From NCBI GenBank assembly GCA_964538485.1, contig CAZIHJ010000033.1, positions 1-30,771 of the forward strand: a DNA stretch of 30,771 bases. The letters are read 5' to 3'. The notes beneath the pieces are model-generated. The model was not told the origin of the DNA. It made no database searches and saw only the letters and a program-made list of their open reading frames with translations. This DNA comes from JBJXHC01 sp964538485. Its GTDB lineage: Bacteria > Bacteroidota > Ignavibacteria > UBA10030 > UBA6906. Shown in pieces: positions 7,485 to 15,514 of the stretch (its first letter is position 1; each line of letters starts with the position of its first letter). The position numbers were made by a program, and so were the translations under genes.

Positions 7485-7487
7485 GGG

Positions 7488-7601
7488 TTAACCTTGACGC
7501 TGTTTATGCTTGGGATTCTTACAGATCACCCGCACCGTGCCTTTACGACGGATGATCTTGCAATTGTTGCAAATACGTTTTACTGATGACCGAACTTTCA
7601 T
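7488..7601 (-). CDS. rpmJ: 50S ribosomal protein L36
   Basis: A 37-residue zinc-ribbon protein of the large subunit. The translation begins MKVRSSVKRICNNCK and ends NPKHKQRQG. All zinc ligands of the C+ form are present: C11, C14, C27 and H32. It lies between infA and rpsM, the standard place in this cluster, with the stop at 7488-7490. Confidence 0.96.
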   Translation of the reverse strand: MKVRSSVKRICNNCKIIRRKGTVRVICKNPKHKQRQG

Positions 7602-7631
7602 AACTCCATTCCTTTGAGCCGGGGGAACCGC

Positions 7632-7850
7632 TTATTTGTAACGATACGTGATGCGACCCTTCGTGAGATCGTACGGCGATAATTCCACCGTGACCTTGTC
7701 CCCAACCAGAATTTTGATAAAATTCATCCGCATCTTGCCGGAGATATGAGCGAGAATGTTATGACCATTCTCAAGACTTACCTTGAACATTGCATTAGGC
7801 AATGTATCGGTAATTACTCCGTCAACTTTGATGGGACCTTGTTTCGCCAT
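7632..7850 (-). CDS. infA: Translation initiation factor IF-1
   Basis: IF-1 binds the 30S A site during initiation. It is 72 residues, the normal size, and a single OB fold: MAKQGPIKVDGVITDTLPNA, HISGKMRMNFIKILVGDKV and the closing LTKGRITYRYK. The open frame continues 38 codons upstream without family similarity, into the end of map. ATG 7850 matches the family start and follows GGAAG. It sits 20 nt after map. Confidence 0.97.
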   Translation of the reverse strand: MAKQGPIKVDGVITDTLPNAMFKVSLENGHNILAHISGKMRMNFIKILVGDKVTVELSPYDLTKGRITYRYK

Positions 7851-7870
7851 ATACGATATCTTCCCAGGTA

Positions 7871-8635
7871 TTACCTGGTGAGGATTTCTGCCTCCCCTTG
7901 TCTCACAACAACCGTGTGTTCGAAATGTGCCGATGGTTTGCCGTCTGCCGTACGGACCGTCCATCCATCCGAATCCACCTGCACTTTGTATGTACCGGCA
8001 TTCACCATTGGCTCGATTGCCAGTACCATACCCTCTTTCAGGATTATCCCGGTCCCGGGTGTTCCAAAATTTGGTACAGCGGGTTCTTCATGCAAGTGCT
8101 TCCCGATGCCATGCCCGACAAGATCTCGCACCACCGAGTAACCGTGCGATTCCACGTGTTCCTGAACCGCATGGGAGATATCATGAAGGTGATTACCTGC
8201 ACGAACATTGGCAATTCCCCTGTACAGGGATTCTTCCGTCACCTTCATCAGTTGAGTCTTTTCGGGTAACGCAACACCAACAGCAAATGTCCGCGCTCCA
8301 TCCCCGAAATAACCGTTCTTCTTTACTCCCACATCCACTGAAACTACCTGGCCCTCTTCCAATACCCGGCCATTCGGAATTCCATGAACAATTTCATCGT
8401 CAATCGAAACACATAACGTTCCGGGGAAAAGATTATTCCTGTCATGCCCGTATCCCTTAAACGCCGGGGTGGCACCCTTGGAACGTATGTACTCTTCTGC
8501 AAAGGCATCCAGCTCGTGGGTGTGAACACCCGGAGCAATCTTTGCCCCAACCAGCGCCAGAACCTCTGCAACGATACGGCAACTTTCCCGCATCAGCTCA
8601 ATTTCACGTTGCGATTTTATCGGCACTCTGCCCAT
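7871..8635 (-). CDS. map: Methionine aminopeptidase, type I
   Basis: Removes the initiator methionine from nascent proteins. The 254-residue pita-bread fold has all five metal ligands: D101, D112, H175, E208 and E239, plus the substrate histidines H84 (DEIVHG) and H182. There is no N-terminal zinc-finger extension, so this is the short bacterial type Ia. It follows secY by 26 nt and precedes infA. The adk gene that often sits between secY and map is absent here. Confidence 0.97.
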   Translation of the reverse strand: MGRVPIKSQREIELMRESCRIVAEVLALVGAKIAPGVHTHELDAFAEEYIRSKGATPAFKGYGHDRNNLFPGTLCVSIDDEIVHGIPNGRVLEEGQVVSVDVGVKKNGYFGDGARTFAVGVALPEKTQLMKVTEESLYRGIANVRAGNHLHDISHAVQEHVESHGYSVVRDLVGHGIGKHLHEEPAVPNFGTPGTGIILKEGMVLAIEPMVNAGTYKVQVDSDGWTVRTADGKPSAHFEHTVVVRQGEAEILTR

Positions 8636-8661
8636 ATGCTACAAGGTCGTCGACCCGTGTT

Positions 8662-9987
8662 TCAACGGATGCGTCCTTTTATTTTCCCGGACTTCATAAA
8701 GCCGTCGTAGTGACGCATCAACAAGTGCGATTCCACCTGTTGCAACGTATCCAATGCAACACCGACCATAATCAGGAGGCTTGTACCGCCAAAGAACTGC
8801 GCGAACGTTGAAGTGACTCCGAACTTCACCATGAACGCCGGAAGGATCGCAATAATTGCAAGGAATATGGATCCCGGGAGTGTGATCTTCGTGAGAATGT
8901 TGTCAATAAAATCGGCCGTGTGTTTTCCGGGACGAATTCCCGGAATAAAACCACCCTGCTTCTGCATGTTTTCGGAGACGTCTTTTGGATTGAACGCAAT
9001 CGCTGTATAAAAGTAGGTGAAGAACACGATCATCAATCCATAGAACAGCGAGTAGGTCAATGATGTGTATTCAAAATACCCTGCAAGACCCTGCATGAAT
9101 TCACTCTCAGGAAAGAACGTCAGGATTGTGCTCGGGATAAACATGATCGACTGTGCAAAAATAATGGGCATAACGCCGGCGGTATTCACGCGCATGGGAA
9201 TGTACTGGGTAACGCCACCATACACTTTTCTGCCGACCACACGCTTCGCATACTGCACAGGAATTCGGCGCGTTCCCTGCGTGACCAATACAACTCCCGC
9301 AATAATTGCCACCATCAGTCCAACAATCAACAAGGAAATAATCAGATTCTGGCTGACCTGGAACTGATCAAGAATGGAATGCGGGAACCGGGCAATAATG
9401 CCGATAAAGATGATCAGCGATATGCCATTCCCGATACCCCGTTCGGTGATCTGCTCTCCAAGCCACATCATGAACATTGTGCCGGCTGTCAGAAACACAA
9501 CGGTGCTGAGTGTAAATGCAATTCCCTGCACTTCAGGCGGAACAATAGGAACTCCCGCGATTGTCATGCTTGTCAGTCGAACGCTGACACCCCATCCCTG
9601 CAGGGCGGCAATAACCACCGTGCCGTATCTTGTAAGTTGCGTCAACTTCCGACGGCCTTCTTCACCCTCCTTGGAGAGTTTCTGGAAGTATGGAACCACC
9701 GCACCAAGAAGTTGGAGGATAATGGACGAACTGATGTACGGCATGATGCCGAGAGCAAAAATGGCCGCGTTGCTGAATGCCCCACCCACAAAGAGGTCAT
9801 ACAGACCAAAAAGAGTATTCGAGGCCTGATTCTTTACGGCTTCCGCGAGCAACACCGAATCAACGCCGGGGAGCGTAATGTGTGCACCAACGCGCACGAC
9901 AATCAACAATGCCGCGGTGAACAGCAGCCTTGTACGAAGCTCTTGAATCTTGAATACGTTGCGAAAACTCTCTGCCAGATTAGCCAT
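8662..9987 (-). CDS. secY: Preprotein translocase subunit SecY
   Basis: Central channel of the Sec translocon in the inner membrane. The 441 residues show the expected series of hydrophobic segments (ten helices in the family). Landmarks are the N-terminal ELRTRLLFTAALLIVVRVGAH, the TM2 region GIMPYISSSIILQLL, the cytosolic loop with RRIPVQYAKR, and PPGI-type loop FIPGIRPGKHT. The C-terminus ends MRHYDGFMKSGKIKGRIR. The ATG overlaps the rplO stop by one base (TAATG), implying translational coupling. Confidence 0.97.
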   Translation of the reverse strand: MANLAESFRNVFKIQELRTRLLFTAALLIVVRVGAHITLPGVDSVLLAEAVKNQASNTLFGLYDLFVGGAFSNAAIFALGIMPYISSSIILQLLGAVVPYFQKLSKEGEEGRRKLTQLTRYGTVVIAALQGWGVSVRLTSMTIAGVPIVPPEVQGIAFTLSTVVFLTAGTMFMMWLGEQITERGIGNGISLIIFIGIIARFPHSILDQFQVSQNLIISLLIVGLMVAIIAGVVLVTQGTRRIPVQYAKRVVGRKVYGGVTQYIPMRVNTAGVMPIIFAQSIMFIPSTILTFFPESEFMQGLAGYFEYTSLTYSLFYGLMIVFFTYFYTAIAFNPKDVSENMQKQGGFIPGIRPGKHTADFIDNILTKITLPGSIFLAIIAILPAFMVKFGVTSTFAQFFGGTSLLIMVGVALDTLQQVESHLLMRHYDGFMKSGKIKGRIR

Positions 9988-10469
9988 TATTCTTTCGGGG
10001 TTGAACTGATCGTGTGTGCTTTGCCACCAGCCGTTTCGATCTTCTCCATAGCTGACTTGCTGAACGCATGAGCCGACACTGTGAGTTTGCTCTTGAGATC
10101 ACCATTCCCAAGAACTTTCACCGGTTCCGTCCGTTTCTTCACCACTCCGAGTTTCACAAGAACCTCGGGGTCAATCACTCCGCCTTGGATCTTTCCGTCA
10201 ACGGCCAGTTTCTCCAGCGTCTCAACATTCACCACCTGGTATTCCACGCGGAAGGGACTATGAAATCCACGTTTCGGAACACGACGCGCCAAGGGCATCT
10301 GCCCACCCTCAAACCAGGCGCGGTGACGGGTACCTGATCTGGATCCCGCACCCTTGTGACCGCGTGTTGATGTACCGCCATGACCGGAACCCTGTCCACG
10401 ACCAATGCGTTTGCGTTTTTTTCGTGATCCCCTGGCGGGGGTCAGATTACTGAGAATATCCTTTGCCAT
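9987..10469 (-). CDS. rplO: 50S ribosomal protein L15
   Basis: Late-assembly protein of the large subunit. It has 160 residues with the Gly-rich N-terminus (KKRKRIGRGQGSGHGGTSTRGHKG), FEGGQMPLARRVPKRGF, and the C-terminal VSAHAFSKSAMEKIETAGG. ATG 10469 is preferred over the adjacent in-frame TTG at 10472 because AAGGTG then has 5 nt spacing. The stop shares its A with the secY start. Confidence 0.96.
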   Translation of the reverse strand: MAKDILSNLTPARGSRKKRKRIGRGQGSGHGGTSTRGHKGAGSRSGTRHRAWFEGGQMPLARRVPKRGFHSPFRVEYQVVNVETLEKLAVDGKIQGGVIDPEVLVKLGVVKKRTEPVKVLGNGDLKSKLTVSAHAFSKSAMEKIETAGGKAHTISSTPKE

Positions 10470-10494
10470 CAACTCACCTTTTTCGTACGTGTGC

Positions 10495-10680
10495 CTAACG
10501 GACTTCGTCGACCTTAACGAGATGTGCGACCTTCTTCAACATACCGCGAATCTGCGGCGTATCGTTGTGTTCCACTGTATAGTTTGGTCGGCCCAAGCCA
10601 AGCGCTTTGATTGTCAATTTTTGTTTCTTGATTTGATCAATGACGCTGCGCAGTTGCGTGATTTTCAATTTCTTTGCCAT
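10495..10680 (-). CDS. rpmD: 50S ribosomal protein L30
   Basis: Small 61-residue large-subunit protein. The sequence fits the family: KKLKITQLRSVIDQIKKQK, then LGLGRPNYTVEHNDTPQIRGML. It lies between rpsE and rplO with short spacers of 15 and 25 nt, the usual spc position. Confidence 0.95.
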   Translation of the reverse strand: MAKKLKITQLRSVIDQIKKQKLTIKALGLGRPNYTVEHNDTPQIRGMLKKVAHLVKVDEVR

Positions 10681-10695
10681 GTTGCCGTCTCCGCT

Positions 10696-11232
10696 TTATT
10701 GTGCCGAAGAAACCGCTGCTGCAGTTTCCCGGGCACCGAATAACTCTGATAGTTCCATACCGCGCTTCGCCGCAACGGTCTTTGCATCGACAAGTTTGAG
10801 CAATGCCGTCATGGTCGCCTTCACAGCATTATGTGGGTTGGAAGAACCCATGGACTTCGTGAGAACATCATGAACTCCGGCCGACTCCAACACTGCGCGA
10901 ACGCCTCCGCCTGCAATCAAACCAGTTCCCGGAGATGCCGGTTTCAACATCACCCTCCCTGCACCAAACTTTCCAATTACAGGGTGCGGGATTGTGCCAT
11001 TCACGATCGGGACGAATACCACACTCTTCTTCGCATCGTCAACTCCCTTGGAAATAGCATCGGCGACTTCATTTGCCTTTCCCAGACCAACGCCCACGTG
11101 GCCCTTGCCGTCACCAACGACAACAATTGCATTAAAGCTGAAGCGCCGTCCACCCTTGACCACTTTTGCCACGCGGTTGATATGAACCAGTTTATCCTTC
11201 AGCTCAAGTTCGCTTGCTTTGATACGTGCCAC
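10696..11232 (-). CDS. rpsE: 30S ribosomal protein S5 (GTG start)
   Basis: S5 shapes the mRNA entry channel and affects decoding accuracy. It has 178 residues: the double-stranded-RNA-binding-like N domain (DKLVHINRVAKVVKGGRRFSFNAIVVVGD) and the C domain with PASPGTGLIAGGGVRAVLE. The start is GTG 11232 (MARIKASELE), with AAAGGA about 6 nt upstream. It follows the embedded tRNA-Gln gene by 49 nt, so its ribosome-binding region lies just after the tRNA 3' end. Confidence 0.96.
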   Translation of the reverse strand: MARIKASELELKDKLVHINRVAKVVKGGRRFSFNAIVVVGDGKGHVGVGLGKANEVADAISKGVDDAKKSVVFVPIVNGTIPHPVIGKFGAGRVMLKPASPGTGLIAGGGVRAVLESAGVHDVLTKSMGSSNPHNAVKATMTALLKLVDAKTVAAKRGMELSELFGARETAAAVSSAQ

Positions 11233-11281
11233 GTTTTTCCTTTGCTCGATGATACCCTGTTACTTCAGTTGTTTAAGGTTG

Positions 11282-11352
11282 CTGTCGGGAGAGGATTCGA
11301 ACCTCTACTCGCGGCTCCAAAGGCCGCTGTCCTGCCATTAGACGACCCGACA
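11282..11352 (-). tRNA. tRNA-Gln (anticodon TTG)
   Basis: On the minus strand the sequence folds into a full cloverleaf. The acceptor stem is TGTCGGG/CCCGACA (7 bp) with discriminator G, the D arm holds GG, and the anticodon stem is GCGGC/GCCGC with loop CTTTGGA (anticodon TTG, decoding CAA). The variable loop is GAGT and the T arm is AGAGG-TTCGAAT-CCTCT. Length is 71 nt and CCA is not encoded. U1:A72 together with discriminator G73 fits glutamine identity. It sits between rplR and rpsE in the same orientation, inside the spc operon, an uncommon place for a tRNA. Confidence 0.96.
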
Positions 11353-11384
11353 ATACGCCGGCTCACCGATCAGCCCTTGTTGCT

Positions 11385-11753
11385 CTAGAACTTTAGTCCG
11401 CCTTCGCGAGCGCCATCAGCAAGTGCTTTCACAACGCCGTGATATAAATATCCATTTCGATCAAATACCACCTGTGTGATATTTTTTTCCCGGGCTATTC
11501 TTGCTGCAAGCTCACCAACCCTCTTACTCACTGCCATCTGTCCCTTCTGATCCTTGAATTCATCCTTCAACGATTTTGAAAGGTCCGACACAGAGACGAG
11601 TGTCTTCCCGGCCATGTCGTCCACAATCTGGGCATACACGTGCTTGATGCTCTTGAAAACCGTGAGTCGCGGACGTTCTGCTGTGCCGGTAACACGCCTC
11701 CGAATGTGGTTCTTGAGACGTGTTCGATGTTCAACTGTACGCTTTGTAATCAT
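11385..11753 (-). CDS. rplR: 50S ribosomal protein L18
   Basis: Binds 5S rRNA in the central protuberance together with L5. It has 122 residues: RLKNHIRRRVTGTAERPRLTVFKSIKHVYAQIVDD, then VGELAARIAREKNITQVVFDRNGYLYHGVVKALADGAREGGLKF in the usual order. Starts at ATG 11753, 28 nt after rplF. Downstream it is separated from rpsE by 152 nt containing the tRNA gene, by far the largest spacer within this cluster. Confidence 0.96.
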   Translation of the reverse strand: MITKRTVEHRTRLKNHIRRRVTGTAERPRLTVFKSIKHVYAQIVDDMAGKTLVSVSDLSKSLKDEFKDQKGQMAVSKRVGELAARIAREKNITQVVFDRNGYLYHGVVKALADGAREGGLKF

Positions 11754-11781
11754 TGCTCAATTCCCTGAAACGATTGTACTT

Positions 11782-12333
11782 TTACTTCGCGCCGCTTGCG
11801 GCAGCAGCTTTGCCTGCTTTACGACGTATATACTCGCCTTCATATTTGATCCCCTTGCCCTTATAGGGTTCGGGCGGTCTGAACGAACGAATCTTCGCTG
11901 CAACTTGACCAACGAGTTGTTTGTCTATACCGCTAACGGTAATATTAGTCTGGATCGGAACTTCAAGCTTCACACCATCCGGCGGCTGAAACAGAATGGG
12001 ATGGGAATACCCGAGAAGCAATTGAAGTTTTTTTCCCTTCAATTCAGCACGGTATCCGACTCCAACCAGCTCCATTTTTTTTGAATAACCGTCGGTGACT
12101 CCCTTGATCATATTCTGAATGAGAGCCCGCCAAAGACCATGCAACGCCCGATGCTCTTTGACGTCAGAATGACGGGTGAGAAGGACCTGTTTCTCCTTCA
12201 CTTCAACAGTAATGTCGGGATGAATTGAAGCGTTCATCTCGCCTTTAGGGCCGACGACCTTCAACGACTGACCGTCTTTTTGAATTTTCACGCCAGAGAC
12301 AATGTCTATGGGCTTTCTACCAACTCGTGACAC
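11782..12333 (-). CDS. rplF: 50S ribosomal protein L6 (GTG start)
   Basis: L6 lies near the factor-binding site of the 50S subunit. It has 183 residues made of two repeated alpha/beta domains: MSRVGRKPIDIVSGVKI at the start, and GKGIKYEGEYIRRKAGKAA at the end with a short Ala-rich tail. The start codon is GTG 12333, supported by AAGGAG 8 nt upstream and by the family start. It is the only large-subunit protein gene here for which I place a non-ATG start. Confidence 0.96.
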   Translation of the reverse strand: MSRVGRKPIDIVSGVKIQKDGQSLKVVGPKGEMNASIHPDITVEVKEKQVLLTRHSDVKEHRALHGLWRALIQNMIKGVTDGYSKKMELVGVGYRAELKGKKLQLLLGYSHPILFQPPDGVKLEVPIQTNITVSGIDKQLVGQVAAKIRSFRPPEPYKGKGIKYEGEYIRRKAGKAAAASGAK

Positions 12334-12360
12334 GTTATATTCTCCTTACTCAGGGTGCCT

Positions 12361-12756
12361 TTACCAAACTTCACAAAGAACTTCGCCGCCAACTTTTGCC
12401 AGGCGTGCTTGTTTGTCGGTCATCAGCCCTCTTGATGTTGATATGACTGCAATGCCGAGACCTCCAAGAACCCGGGGGACAGACTCCGAGTCGACATATT
12501 TTCGAAGGCCGGGCTTACTGATACGCTTGAGCCCGCCAATAACAGGTGTGCCGTTGCTGTACTTCAGTTGAATTCGCAACACACCCTGCGGACCTTCCTT
12601 GGTTTCGGTGTATCCACCGATAAACTTATGCTCAAGCAACAACTTGGATAGCGCACGCTTGAGGTTTGAAACCGGAATATCGACGCGCTTGTGTTTCGCC
12701 TGCATTGCATTGCGCAAACGCGTGAGATAATCTGCCACTGGATCTGTCATTGTCAT
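12361..12756 (-). CDS. rpsH: 30S ribosomal protein S8
   Basis: Primary 16S-binding protein; in E. coli the translational repressor of the spc operon. It has 131 residues: DPVADYLTRLRNAMQAKHKRVDIPVS, and the C-terminal STSRGLMTDKQARLAKVGGEVLCEVW. ATG 12756 is chosen over the ATG two codons later because CAGGAG is 8 nt upstream. Follows rpsN by 36 nt. Confidence 0.97.
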   Translation of the reverse strand: MTMTDPVADYLTRLRNAMQAKHKRVDIPVSNLKRALSKLLLEHKFIGGYTETKEGPQGVLRIQLKYSNGTPVIGGLKRISKPGLRKYVDSESVPRVLGGLGIAVISTSRGLMTDKQARLAKVGGEVLCEVW

Positions 12757-12792
12757 AACGTAAACTCCTGCTTCTCAACTCTTGAACTGATA

Positions 12793-13062
12793 CTACCAGC
12801 TTGCTTTGGTGATTCCGGGGATTTTTCCTTCGAGCGCAAGTTCCCGAAATGCGATTCGCGAAAGACCAAATTTCCTCATGTACGCACGGGGCCGACCAGT
12901 TAATCCGCAACGGCTGTGTAATCTCGTCGGACTTGAATTGCGGGGAAGTTTTTGCAACGCCGCATAGTCGCCCTTTGCCTTCAGTTCCTTGCGGAGCGCG
13001 TCAAATTTCGCTACCAACCTCTGGCGTTTTACCTGCCGTGCAATTGAACTTCGCTTTGCCAT
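12793..13062 (-). CDS. rpsN: 30S ribosomal protein S14 (long, zinc-free form)
   Basis: S14 of the 30S head. The 89 residues are the long C- form: MAKRSSIARQVKRQRLVAKF, then the conserved RCGLTGRPRAYMRKFGLSRIAFRELA. There is no CxxC pair, unlike the 61-residue zinc form. L36 and S4 in this window keep their zinc cysteines, so the cell uses mixed types. It lies 10 nt after rplE. Confidence 0.97.
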   Translation of the reverse strand: MAKRSSIARQVKRQRLVAKFDALRKELKAKGDYAALQKLPRNSSPTRLHSRCGLTGRPRAYMRKFGLSRIAFRELALEGKIPGITKASW

Positions 13063-13072
13063 AACTCCTCGC

Positions 13073-13768
13073 CTATGCTTTTTGTGTTTCTAGAACTTCC
13101 TCGCGCTTCACGAACGGCATCCCGAACGCCTTAAGCATTTCGTAAGCTTCCTGGTCGGTCTTGGCCGTCGTAACAAATGTGACATCCATTCCCATGACTC
13201 TGGTGATTTTGTCAACGTCAATTTCAGGAAATACGGTATGCTCCTTGATTCCGATGGTATAGTTGCCCCGACCATCGAATGATTTATCAGACAAACCACG
13301 GAAGTCACGCAACCGGGGAATCGCAATACTGATGAACCGGTCCATGAACTCGTACATCGTACCCTTACGCAATGTGACACGACACCCGATCGGCATCTTT
13401 TCGCGCAATTTGAAATTTGAGATCGATTTCTTCGCTCGAGTCACAACCACTTTTTGGCCGACAATTGACTCCAGCTCATGCACAGCCACATCAACCAGCT
13501 TCGCATCTTGCGTGGCTTGACCTACTCCAACATTGATGCAAATTTTTTCGAGCCGGGGCACCTGCATAACGCTTTTGTAGTTGAAGCGCTTCATCATTGT
13601 CGGAATCACTTCTTTCCGATATGTATCAGCAAGACGTGCGGGAATTTTCTCCCGGACGGTTTTGCCGGACTTTGCCGGTTTATCGTCTGCCTGCGCCGCT
13701 TTGGCTTTTGCTGCCTTCTCCTTTTGGGGAGCCGGAGCTTTCTCTTTTTTGGGTTTCTCTTCGCTCAT
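13073..13768 (-). CDS. rplE: 50S ribosomal protein L5 with N-terminal basic extension
   Basis: L5 binds 5S rRNA and makes bridges to S13. The family core starts near residue 44 (ARLADTYRKEVIPTMMKRFNY) and runs through SVMQVPRLEKICINVGVGQ to residue 231. Usual length is about 180, so residues 1-43 are extra and rich in Lys, Ala, Glu and Pro, likely disordered. ATG 13768 has no clear Shine-Dalgarno; no in-frame ATG occurs between it and the core, so the extension is probably real. It starts 24 nt after rplX. Confidence 0.95.
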   Translation of the reverse strand: MSEEKPKKEKAPAPQKEKAAKAKAAQADDKPAKSGKTVREKIPARLADTYRKEVIPTMMKRFNYKSVMQVPRLEKICINVGVGQATQDAKLVDVAVHELESIVGQKVVVTRAKKSISNFKLREKMPIGCRVTLRKGTMYEFMDRFISIAIPRLRDFRGLSDKSFDGRGNYTIGIKEHTVFPEIDVDKITRVMGMDVTFVTTAKTDQEAYEMLKAFGMPFVKREEVLETQKA

Positions 13769-13792
13769 AACAATCGTTGTCTTGTATCGTGA

Positions 13793-14116
13793 TTAAAACA
13801 TTTCTCCACTGACTTTTGCCACTCGCATGCGCTTTCGCTTGCCCGTGGTTTCATCTTTCACCACCTTCATCCCAACGCGTGTCATCTCATTCGTTTTCGG
13901 ATCAACCAGCATGACGTTGGAGACGTGAATCGATGCCTCCTTTTGCACAATGCCGCCTTGCGGGTTGCGTTGATTGGGCCGTGTGTGACGTTTGATGATG
14001 TTCACGCCTTCGATAATGATGCGGCTCTTTTCGGGAAACACTTTCAACACTTTTCCACTCTTCCCCTTGGAGTTCCCTGCAACCACAATCACCGTATCAT
14101 TTTTTCTGATCTTCAT
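13793..14116 (-). CDS. rplX: 50S ribosomal protein L24
   Basis: Assembly initiator of the large subunit. It has 107 residues with the KOW motif (KNDTVIVVAGNSKGKSGKVLKVFPEKSRIIIEGVN), the family loop RHTRPNQRNPQGGIVQKEASI, and a basic C-terminus. ATG 14116 (MKIRKND) is chosen over ATG 14122 because GAGG is 7 nt before the former but abuts the latter. Follows rplN by 18 nt. Confidence 0.95.
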   Translation of the reverse strand: MKIRKNDTVIVVAGNSKGKSGKVLKVFPEKSRIIIEGVNIIKRHTRPNQRNPQGGIVQKEASIHVSNVMLVDPKTNEMTRVGMKVVKDETTGKRKRMRVAKVSGEMF

Positions 14117-14134
14117 ACCCATTCCTCAAAAGCT

Positions 14135-14503
14135 TTATAATACTTCCGGTGCGAGAGAGACTATTTTCATATACTGCTTCTCACGCAACTCGCGCGCAAC
14201 AGGACCGAAAATGCGGCTCCCACGCGGCTCGCCCTGATCATTGATAAGCACTGCCGCGTTCTCATCAAAACGGATAAACGAACCATCCTTGCGTCTGGTT
14301 TCTTTGGTGGTCCGCACAATCACGGCCTTCGCAACGTCACCCTTTTTTACTGCTGCACCCGGGATGGCCGCCTTGACTGCAACCACGATAAGATCACCGA
14401 GTCCGGCATACCGTCGATCGGAACCACCGAGGACTCGGATGCATCGTACTTTCTTTGCACCGGAGTTATCGGCAACCACCAAATTTGTTTCTTCTTGAAC
14501 CAT
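14135..14503 (-). CDS. rplN: 50S ribosomal protein L14
   Basis: L14 at the subunit interface, contacting L19 and 16S helix 14. It has 122 residues, normal: MVQEETNLVVADNSGAKKVRCIRVL, KAVIVRTTKETRRKDGSFIRFDENAAVLI and GPVARELREKQYMKIVSLAPEVL. It opens the spc cluster, yet no promoter or terminator separates it from rpsQ 24 nt upstream, so the S10 and spc clusters appear fused. Confidence 0.97.
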   Translation of the reverse strand: MVQEETNLVVADNSGAKKVRCIRVLGGSDRRYAGLGDLIVVAVKAAIPGAAVKKGDVAKAVIVRTTKETRRKDGSFIRFDENAAVLINDQGEPRGSRIFGPVARELREKQYMKIVSLAPEVL

Positions 14504-14527
14504 ACTGCGGCCTCTTCGTTCGCTTGC

Positions 14528-14821
14528 TTACTTTGCACGTTCCATGATTTCAACCAACCGCCAGCGTTTATTTTTGCTGAGGGGTCGGGTCTCCATTACC
14601 CTGACGACATCTCCAATTCCGGCTTCTCGTTTTTCGTCATGCGCCATCAATGTGGAGGTACGCTTGAAATACTTCTTGTAAATCGGATGAGGAACCCGTC
14701 GCTCTATACTGACGACGATGCTCTTTTCCATCTTGTTACTAACGACCTTGCCAATACGAACCTTGCGTCGGGTGGTTCGCTCCGGTTTTTGCTGGATCTT
14801 TGATGCTGATGCCTGTGTCAT
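14528..14821 (-). CDS. rpsQ: 30S ribosomal protein S17
   Basis: Primary 16S-binding OB-fold protein. It has 97 residues. The core RRKVRIGKVVSNKMEKSIVVSIERRVPHPIYKKYFKRT is typical, preceded by about 15 extra N-terminal residues (TQASASKIQQKPERT). Its ATG overlaps the rpmC stop in ATGA, so translation is probably coupled. Confidence 0.96.
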   Translation of the reverse strand: MTQASASKIQQKPERTTRRKVRIGKVVSNKMEKSIVVSIERRVPHPIYKKYFKRTSTLMAHDEKREAGIGDVVRVMETRPLSKNKRWRLVEIMERAK

Positions 14822-15048
14822 GCGGTTGCGCCCTTGCTTTCTGCGGCCTTGCTTTGTGCAGCATTCTCCATTTCCGTGATCAGGGTCTGCAGCCGGGCAA
14901 CATCGCGCCGGACAAGCCGAACTTTGATCGGGCTTTCCAACTGACTCGTTGCAAGCTGGAACCGGAGATTTGCCAGGTTCAATTGTTCGTCAACGAGCCT
15001 TTTTCTTAACTCATCAACTGATAACTGTCGTAATTCAACGGATTTCAT
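14818..15048 (-). CDS. rpmC: 50S ribosomal protein L29
   Basis: L29 sits at the tunnel exit next to L23. It has 76 residues in two helices: MKSVELRQLSVDELRKRLVDEQLNLANLRFQ, then SPIKVRLVRRDVARLQTLITE, with a short Ala-rich tail. The frame is open another 28 codons upstream into rplP, but the family start and spacing favour ATG 15048. The stop overlaps the rpsQ start by 4 nt. Confidence 0.95.
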   Translation of the reverse strand: MKSVELRQLSVDELRKRLVDEQLNLANLRFQLATSQLESPIKVRLVRRDVARLQTLITEMENAAQSKAAESKGATA

Positions 15049-15067
15049 AGTCTCACACGTTATGTTT

Positions 15068-15490
15068 CTATGCGCCCTCGAAATCAGGGCGAACACTGAT
15101 CTTCGTTTTAATCGGCAACTTATGCGAGGCAAGGTTCAATGCTTCGACCGCCACCTGTCTGGTTGTTCCACCTATTTCAAACATAATGCGGCCCGGCTTG
15201 ACAACCGCCACCCAATACTCCGGAGCGCCCTTTCCTTTTCCCATTCGAGTCTCTGCCGGTTTCTTGGTAACAGGCTTGTCGGGAAAAATTCTGATCCAGA
15301 CTTTCCCTTCCCGCTTCATCATACGGGTAAGAGCAACGCGAGCCGCTTCGATTTGCCGTTGTGTAATCCAACCCGGCTCAAGGGCCTTCAGTCCGAAGTC
15401 ACCGAAAGCAACGCTCGCACCCCGCGTTGCCTTCCCCCTCATTCTTCCCCTCTGGGCTTTTCTGTACTTTACCCTCTTGGGCATCAACAT
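15068..15490 (-). CDS. rplP: 50S ribosomal protein L16
   Basis: L16 helps order the A site of the peptidyl-transferase region. It has 140 residues: MLMPKRVKYRKAQRGRMRGKA at the start, and GKGKGAPEYWVAVVKPGRIMFEIGG in the middle. ATG 15490 is chosen over ATG 15484 because GGAG lies 9 nt upstream; MLMPKR is the common start in FCB relatives. Lies 24 nt after rpsC. Confidence 0.97.
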   Translation of the reverse strand: MLMPKRVKYRKAQRGRMRGKATRGASVAFGDFGLKALEPGWITQRQIEAARVALTRMMKREGKVWIRIFPDKPVTKKPAETRMGKGKGAPEYWVAVVKPGRIMFEIGGTTRQVAVEALNLASHKLPIKTKISVRPDFEGA

Positions 15491-15514
15491 GATACTGTAC
15501 TCCGAATTCTGTTA

